NCBI GenBank assembly: GCA_903930515.1
Contig: CAIYYW010000226.1
Coordinates: 1 to 6,912, forward strand
Reading direction: 5' to 3'
From: an uncultured delta proteobacterium
GTDB taxonomy: Bacteria; RBG-13-61-14; DRUE01
DNA: 6,912 bases
In this document: piece after piece, positions 4,394-6,912 of the stretch
How positions within the stretch are numbered: position 1 is the first letter of the stretch
How the letters are laid out: every line of letters begins with the position of its first letter
Made by a program: the position numbers and the translations under genes
The notes under the pieces: model-generated
Told to the model about the DNA's origin: nothing
What the model saw: only the letters and a program-made list of their open reading frames with translations
The model's database searches: none

Positions 4394-6601
4394 ATGCGAA
4401 TAAAAAAATCAGGATGGGTCCTGCTCGGAATCGCCATTGGGATTTGTATGTGCGGCAGGGACCGGGGAAATGTCCGCTCAGCCGGAGAGGGATCGGACCA
4501 GGCGCGACAAATTTCCAAAGCCGCGGCTGAAAGCTGGGATAAATTTTCCACAGGCGGCAGGCATAGCTGCGCGATCGCGGATGACGGCGCCCTCTGGTGC
4601 TGGGGATATAATTATTACGGACAGCTCGGGAACGGGTCCAGCGCGGATCAGGTCAGCCCGGTGCAGGTCGGCCTGGAAAAAAACTGGGCCTCGGTTTCCG
4701 CGGGCGGGGATCATACCTGCGCGCGGAAGAATGACTCAAGCCTCTGGTGCTTTGGAAGGAATGACCGGGGACAGCTTGGGGATGGCTTGGGCGCGGATAA
4801 AAAGGATCCGACCCGGGTCAACCTGGATTCGGATTGGGCCGCCATCTCCGCGGGGCTGACCCATAGCTGCGCGAAAAAAAACCAAGGAACCCTCTGGTGC
4901 TGGGGAGACAACAGCCACAGCCAGCTCGGAGACGGCGCCAACCAGGATCGCTGGTCGCCGGTCCGAATCGGCAAAGCTACGGACTGGAAATCCCTTTCCT
5001 CCGGCGGCTATCACACCTGCGCGGTTAAAAAGGATCATACCCTCTGGTGCTGGGGTTCCACGGTCAGCGCCTCCAAGCCGGCCAAAGTCGGCAAGGCATC
5101 CAGTTGGGTCTCAGTGTCCTCCGGCCGCGAGCACATCTGCGCCAAGATGACCGACAAGAGCATCTGGTGCTGGGGCTCCAACAACTACGGCCAGCTCGGG
5201 CGCGGAAACAATACCGATCTGAACCGGCCGGCGCGCGTGGGCAGGAGCAAGGACTGGGCCTCGGTTTCCGCGGGCGGGTATCATAGCTGCGCGAAAAAGA
5301 CCAACGGATCCCTCTATTGCTGGGGCAGGAACCAATACGGACAAACCGGAGTCGGCGACACCGGGGTAAGGTATTCGCCGGTCCGGGTCGGCATCTATGA
5401 TAATTGGGACTCGGTTTCCGCCGGCGAGTATCATAGTTGCGCGAAAATGACCGGAGGATCGCTCTGGTGCTTCGGCTTGAACAACTCCGGCCAGATCGGG
5501 ATCGGAGAGGTTGCCAACAAAAATTCCCCCTCCCCCGTTGACTCGGACACCAACTGGTCAAGTCTATCAACCGGGTATGAACATTCCTGCGCCCGAAAAA
5601 GCGATTCCACCATCTTCTGCTGGGGAAATAACACTTCCGGACAGCTCGGGCTGGGAAATAATTTGAACCAGGATCTACCGACCCGGGCGGGAAGCCTCGC
5701 GGAATGGGTTTCAATCGCCTCCGGCTGGTATCATACCTGCGCGAAAAAAAATGACGGAACCTTATGGTGCTGGGGAAACAACGCGGATGGACAGCTGGGA
5801 ATCGGAAACAATTTGATCATCAAGAACAATCCCACCCTGGTCGGCTCGGACACCAACTGGGATTCCTTTACCGTGGGCGGGTATCATAGTTGCGCGCTAA
5901 AAACCACCGGAGCCATCTGGTGCTGGGGGCTGAACAATGACGGCCAGCTCGGAGATGGAACAACTGCTATCAATAGAATCGCCCCGGCCCAGACCGGATT
6001 GGATGCGGATTGGGCGCGGGTTTCAGACGGGTATCGCCATAGCTGCGCGAAAAAAATCGACGGAACGCTCTGGTGCTGGGGGGCCAATGCCTACGGGCAA
6101 CTGGGGGATGGAACCAATGATGACAAAAATACTCCAGTCCAGGTCGGCGCCCTTAATACCTGGGCAGAACTGAGCGCCGGTGGCGGGCATAGCTGCGCCC
6201 GAAAAACCGACGGAACGCTCTGGTGCTGGGGATATAATTATTACGGACAGATCGGGGACGGAACCACCTCGGATAAAAACGCGCCCACCCAACTGGGATT
6301 GGATCCGGACTGGCAATCCGTCTCGGCCGGGCTTTATCATACCTGCGGACTCAAAGCCGGCGCGCTCTTCTGCTGGGGACAAAATTCTTTCGGTCAGCTT
6401 GGGGACGGCGCAGATATTGATCAGCTTGCCCCGGTGCAAAGCGGATCGGATACGGATTGGGCTTTGGTCTCGGCCGGCTCTGATTATTCCTGCGCGATAA
6501 AAATCAACGGGACTATTTTTTGCTGGGGAAATAATTCACTCGGACAACTCGGGGATGGCACGGCCTGGAAAGAAAACCCACAACTGGTGAATAAGCCATA
6601 A
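4394..6601 (+). CDS. Exported RCC1-repeat beta-propeller protein, fourteen repeats
   Basis: This 735-residue protein has an export signal: basic residues at 2-5, then a hydrophobic stretch (7-20) ending in Cys18 and Cys20. The lipobox is not canonical because the residue before each cysteine is Ile or Met, so a lipoprotein is possible but unproven. After a short polar linker, residues 48-735 consist entirely of fourteen RCC1-type repeats (consensus WxSVSAGxxHSCAKKxDGTLWCWGxNxxGQLGDG, split here as WxSVSAG, HSCA, LWCWG and GQLGDG). RCC1 domains fold as seven-bladed propellers, so fourteen repeats suggest two propellers in tandem. Every repeat has a Cys in HxCA and a Cys in WCWG, 28 in total, which could form a disulfide in each blade in the oxidising periplasm or outside the cell. 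There is no anchor or catalytic motif; a binding, adhesion or envelope role is inference. It is divergent from the sirtuin gene, and no downstream gene is visible in the window. Confidence 0.9.
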   Translation: MRIKKSGWVLLGIAIGICMCGRDRGNVRSAGEGSDQARQISKAAAESWDKFSTGGRHSCAIADDGALWCWGYNYYGQLGNGSSADQVSPVQVGLEKNWASVSAGGDHTCARKNDSSLWCFGRNDRGQLGDGLGADKKDPTRVNLDSDWAAISAGLTHSCAKKNQGTLWCWGDNSHSQLGDGANQDRWSPVRIGKATDWKSLSSGGYHTCAVKKDHTLWCWGSTVSASKPAKVGKASSWVSVSSGREHICAKMTDKSIWCWGSNNYGQLGRGNNTDLNRPARVGRSKDWASVSAGGYHSCAKKTNGSLYCWGRNQYGQTGVGDTGVRYSPVRVGIYDNWDSVSAGEYHSCAKMTGGSLWCFGLNNSGQIGIGEVANKNSPSPVDSDTNWSSLSTGYEHSCARKSDSTIFCWGNNTSGQLGLGNNLNQDLPTRAGSLAEWVSIASGWYHTCAKKNDGTLWCWGNNADGQLGIGNNLIIKNNPTLVGSDTNWDSFTVGGYHSCALKTTGAIWCWGLNNDGQLGDGTTAINRIAPAQTGLDADWARVSDGYRHSCAKKIDGTLWCWGANAYGQLGDGTNDDKNTPVQVGALNTWAELSAGGGHSCARKTDGTLWCWGYNYYGQIGDGTTSDKNAPTQLGLDPDWQSVSAGLYHTCGLKAGALFCWGQNSFGQLGDGADIDQLAPVQSGSDTDWALVSAGSDYSCAIKINGTIFCWGNNSLGQLGDGTAWKENPQLVNKP
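4592..4624 (+). repeat. 33-bp exact repeat, copy 1 (RCC1 repeat 1)
   Basis: Identical to 6218-6250 in repeat 12, bounded by mismatches on both sides. It encodes LWCWGYNYYGQ, and the same synonymous codons are used in both copies. Confidence 0.9.
6218..6250 (+). repeat. 33-bp exact repeat, copy 2 (RCC1 repeat 12)
   Basis: Partner of 4592-4624. The two copies are eleven repeats apart, although intervening repeats differ here at both DNA and protein level, which suggests exchange between distant units. Confidence 0.9.
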
Positions 6602-6686
6602 GTTCAAACTTTTTTGGTTTCCCTGGGGCCGCAGGTTCTCATTTCTCGTTCCCCCTAACCTCTCCTTAAGTAATATAACGGGTCTG

Positions 6687-6733
6687 TTGCCCAAATAGTC
6701 CTTGAGTTTCAGATCTGATTCACCGTTGGGCAA
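6687..6733. repeat. Inverted repeat TTGCCCAA / TTGGGCAA
   Basis: Perfect eight-base arms at 6687-6694 and 6726-6733 flank a 31-base interior. The right arm is shared with the hairpin at 6728-6741, so the two pairings exclude each other. Confidence 0.6.
6709..6718. repeat. Perfect ten-base palindrome TCAGATCTGA
   Basis: A self-complementary decamer that sits inside the larger inverted repeat at 6687-6733. It could be a protein-binding site or chance. Confidence 0.4.
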
Positions 6734-6741
6734 GATTGCCC
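6728..6741. repeat. Hairpin GGGCA-AGAT-TGCCC
   Basis: Five perfect pairs with a four-base loop. The left arm overlaps the right arm of the preceding inverted repeat, giving an either/or fold in a transcript. Confidence 0.55.
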
Positions 6742-6747
6742 TGCCCT

Positions 6748-6788
6748 ATTTCGGGGGCGGCAAGACGCTCCTTGACTAAGCCCGAAAT
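6748..6788. repeat. Inverted repeat ATTTCGGG / CCCGAAAT with internal hairpin
   Basis: Perfect eight-base arms at 6748-6755 and 6781-6788. Between them CAAG (6761-6764) can pair with CTTG (6771-6774) around six bases, so the segment could form a nested stem. Confidence 0.6.
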
Positions 6789-6790
6789 CT

Positions 6791-6809
6791 GCCCGAACCC
6801 CGCTCGGGC
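6791..6809. repeat. Hairpin GCCCGA / TCGGGC
   Basis: Six perfect pairs (6791-6796 with 6804-6809) and a seven-base loop. Its right arm overlaps the left arm of the next stem, making these two also mutually exclusive. Confidence 0.6.
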
Positions 6810-6836
6810 CGGCGCTTGACCAGGCTGGCCGGCCCG
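6805..6836. repeat. GC-only nine-base-pair stem CGGGCCGGC / GCCGGCCCG
   Basis: Perfect arms at 6805-6813 and 6828-6836 with a 14-base loop; this is the strongest stem in the region. No T-run follows on the plus strand (AATTAAAGC comes next), so it is not a standard intrinsic terminator in that direction. Confidence 0.65.
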
Positions 6837-6871
6837 CTGGAATTAAAGCAAGACTAAATTGGTGTCCACTG

Positions 6872-6899
6872 CTACTCTGCGAAGTAGTTCAATGCGAAG
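6872..6899. repeat. Small hairpin plus TGCGAAG direct repeat at the window edge
   Basis: CTACT (6872-6876) pairs with AGTAG (6883-6887) around six bases. TGCGAAG occurs at 6878-6884 and 6893-6899, fifteen bases apart. This could be the edge of a mobile or dispersed repeat continuing right of the window, but no transposase or partner end is visible here. Confidence 0.35.
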
Positions 6900-6912
6900 C
6901 ACGAGAAAACCG

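Larger units (their letters stand above)
4535..6598 (+). repeat. Array of fourteen in-frame RCC1 repeats, period about 150 bp
   Basis: Counting from the leading Trp codon, repeats start at 4535, 4685, 4835, 4985, 5105, 5255, 5405, 5555, 5705, 5858, 6011, 6161, 6311 and 6458. Ten of the fourteen are 50 codons or differ only at the terminal edge: repeats 1-3, 5-8, 11 and 12 are 50 codons, repeats 9 and 10 are 51, repeat 13 is 49, repeat 4 is only 40 and the last is 47. No unit is out of frame and no spacer separates units. Repeat 13 is one residue short between its two cysteines (nine apart instead of ten). Confidence 0.95.
6602..6912. other. 311-base non-coding stretch rich in inverted repeats
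   Basis: No credible gene is seen on either strand. Open frames here are short, lack supported starts or run antisense into the RCC1-repeat gene. The first 80 bases are pyrimidine-rich on the plus strand and hold no clear terminator for the upstream gene; CCTG/CAGG at 6622-6635 is the only weak hairpin. From about 6681 to 6836 inverted repeats follow one another closely (listed separately). A TAATAT at 6671-6676 could be a -10 box just before them but has no matching -35. The last 55 bases carry a small hairpin and a direct repeat. Confidence 0.6.

Noticed and set aside
4371-4403. Ten-codon leader ORF (MRRIQEKGCE) overlapping the RCC1-repeat start
   Set aside because: Its ATG directly follows the -10 boxes, so it lies at or before the predicted transcription start and has no ribosome site. 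It is most likely chance.
5064-5714. Open frame of 216 codons on the minus strand inside the RCC1-repeat gene
   Set aside because: Its composition (Arg, Ser, Cys, Pro) mirrors the repeat array read backwards. Similar shadows recur under other repeats, and it has no independent support.
4874-5751. Runs of eight A (4874-4881 and 5744-5751) as phase-variation tracts in the propeller gene
   Set aside because: They encode Ala-Lys-Lys at a conserved place in the repeat. Runs of eight A are modest, other repeats use mixed codons there, and the frame is intact.
6602-6640. Intrinsic terminator after the RCC1-repeat gene
   Set aside because: The T-run at 6610-6615 has no stem before it, and the only hairpin nearby (CCTG/CAGG at 6622-6635) is four pairs and not followed by a T-run.
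6536-6733. Minus-strand open frame of 65 codons starting from a TTG at 6733
   Set aside because: It has no recognisable domain, overlaps the end of the RCC1-repeat gene antisense, and its start lies inside the inverted-repeat block. It remains possible but cannot be supported.
6699-6776. Plus-strand fragment reading ALPYFGGGKTLLD, resembling a P-loop
   Set aside because: The frame is only about 26 codons, follows a stop and lacks a supported start. GGGKT alone falls short of a full Walker A motif, and the same bases form inverted repeats.

Overview
The window reads as a chromosomal segment of a Gram-negative (diderm) bacterium with GC-rich DNA. The left third encodes lipopolysaccharide (LPS)-core type sugar-transfer enzymes. 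The right third encodes a probably exported beta-propeller of a style common in environmental and candidate-phylum bacteria. Nothing fixes the taxon. No rRNA, tRNA, CRISPR array or transposase gene is visible. An uncultured lineage known from assembled genomes would fit, but that is a guess.

Layout. (1) Positions 1-3434, plus strand: three tightly packed genes, with a 3-base gap and then a 4-base overlap. They are the C-terminal part of a family 9 (heptosyltransferase-like) glycosyltransferase, a 524-residue protein that looks like two fused LPS-kinase folds without catalytic residues, and a complete family 4 glycosyltransferase started by TTG. They form an evident operon for building an LPS core or another surface glycan. 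(2) Positions 3436-4242, minus strand: a complete sirtuin (NAD-dependent protein deacylase). It converges on the operon with a single base between the stop codons, and an imperfect hairpin sits on the junction. (3) Positions 4243-4393: a divergent intergenic region with a candidate sirtuin promoter and two overlapping TATAAT boxes just before the next gene. (4) Positions 4394-6601, plus strand: a 735-residue protein with an N-terminal export signal and exactly fourteen RCC1-type repeats. Each repeat carries a conserved cysteine pair, which suggests two seven-bladed propellers outside the cytoplasm. (5) Positions 6602-6912: no convincing gene. This stretch is dense in inverted repeats, some of them mutually exclusive, and ends in a short hairpin and direct repeat at the window edge.

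The first three genes probably act in sequence on one glycan. The sirtuin and the propeller protein share only a divergent control region, and no functional link between them can be read from the sequence. The points most worth a second look are the double pseudokinase inside the glycan operon, the 14-blade, 28-cysteine propeller with signs of recent repeat exchange, and the structured intergenic segment after it.
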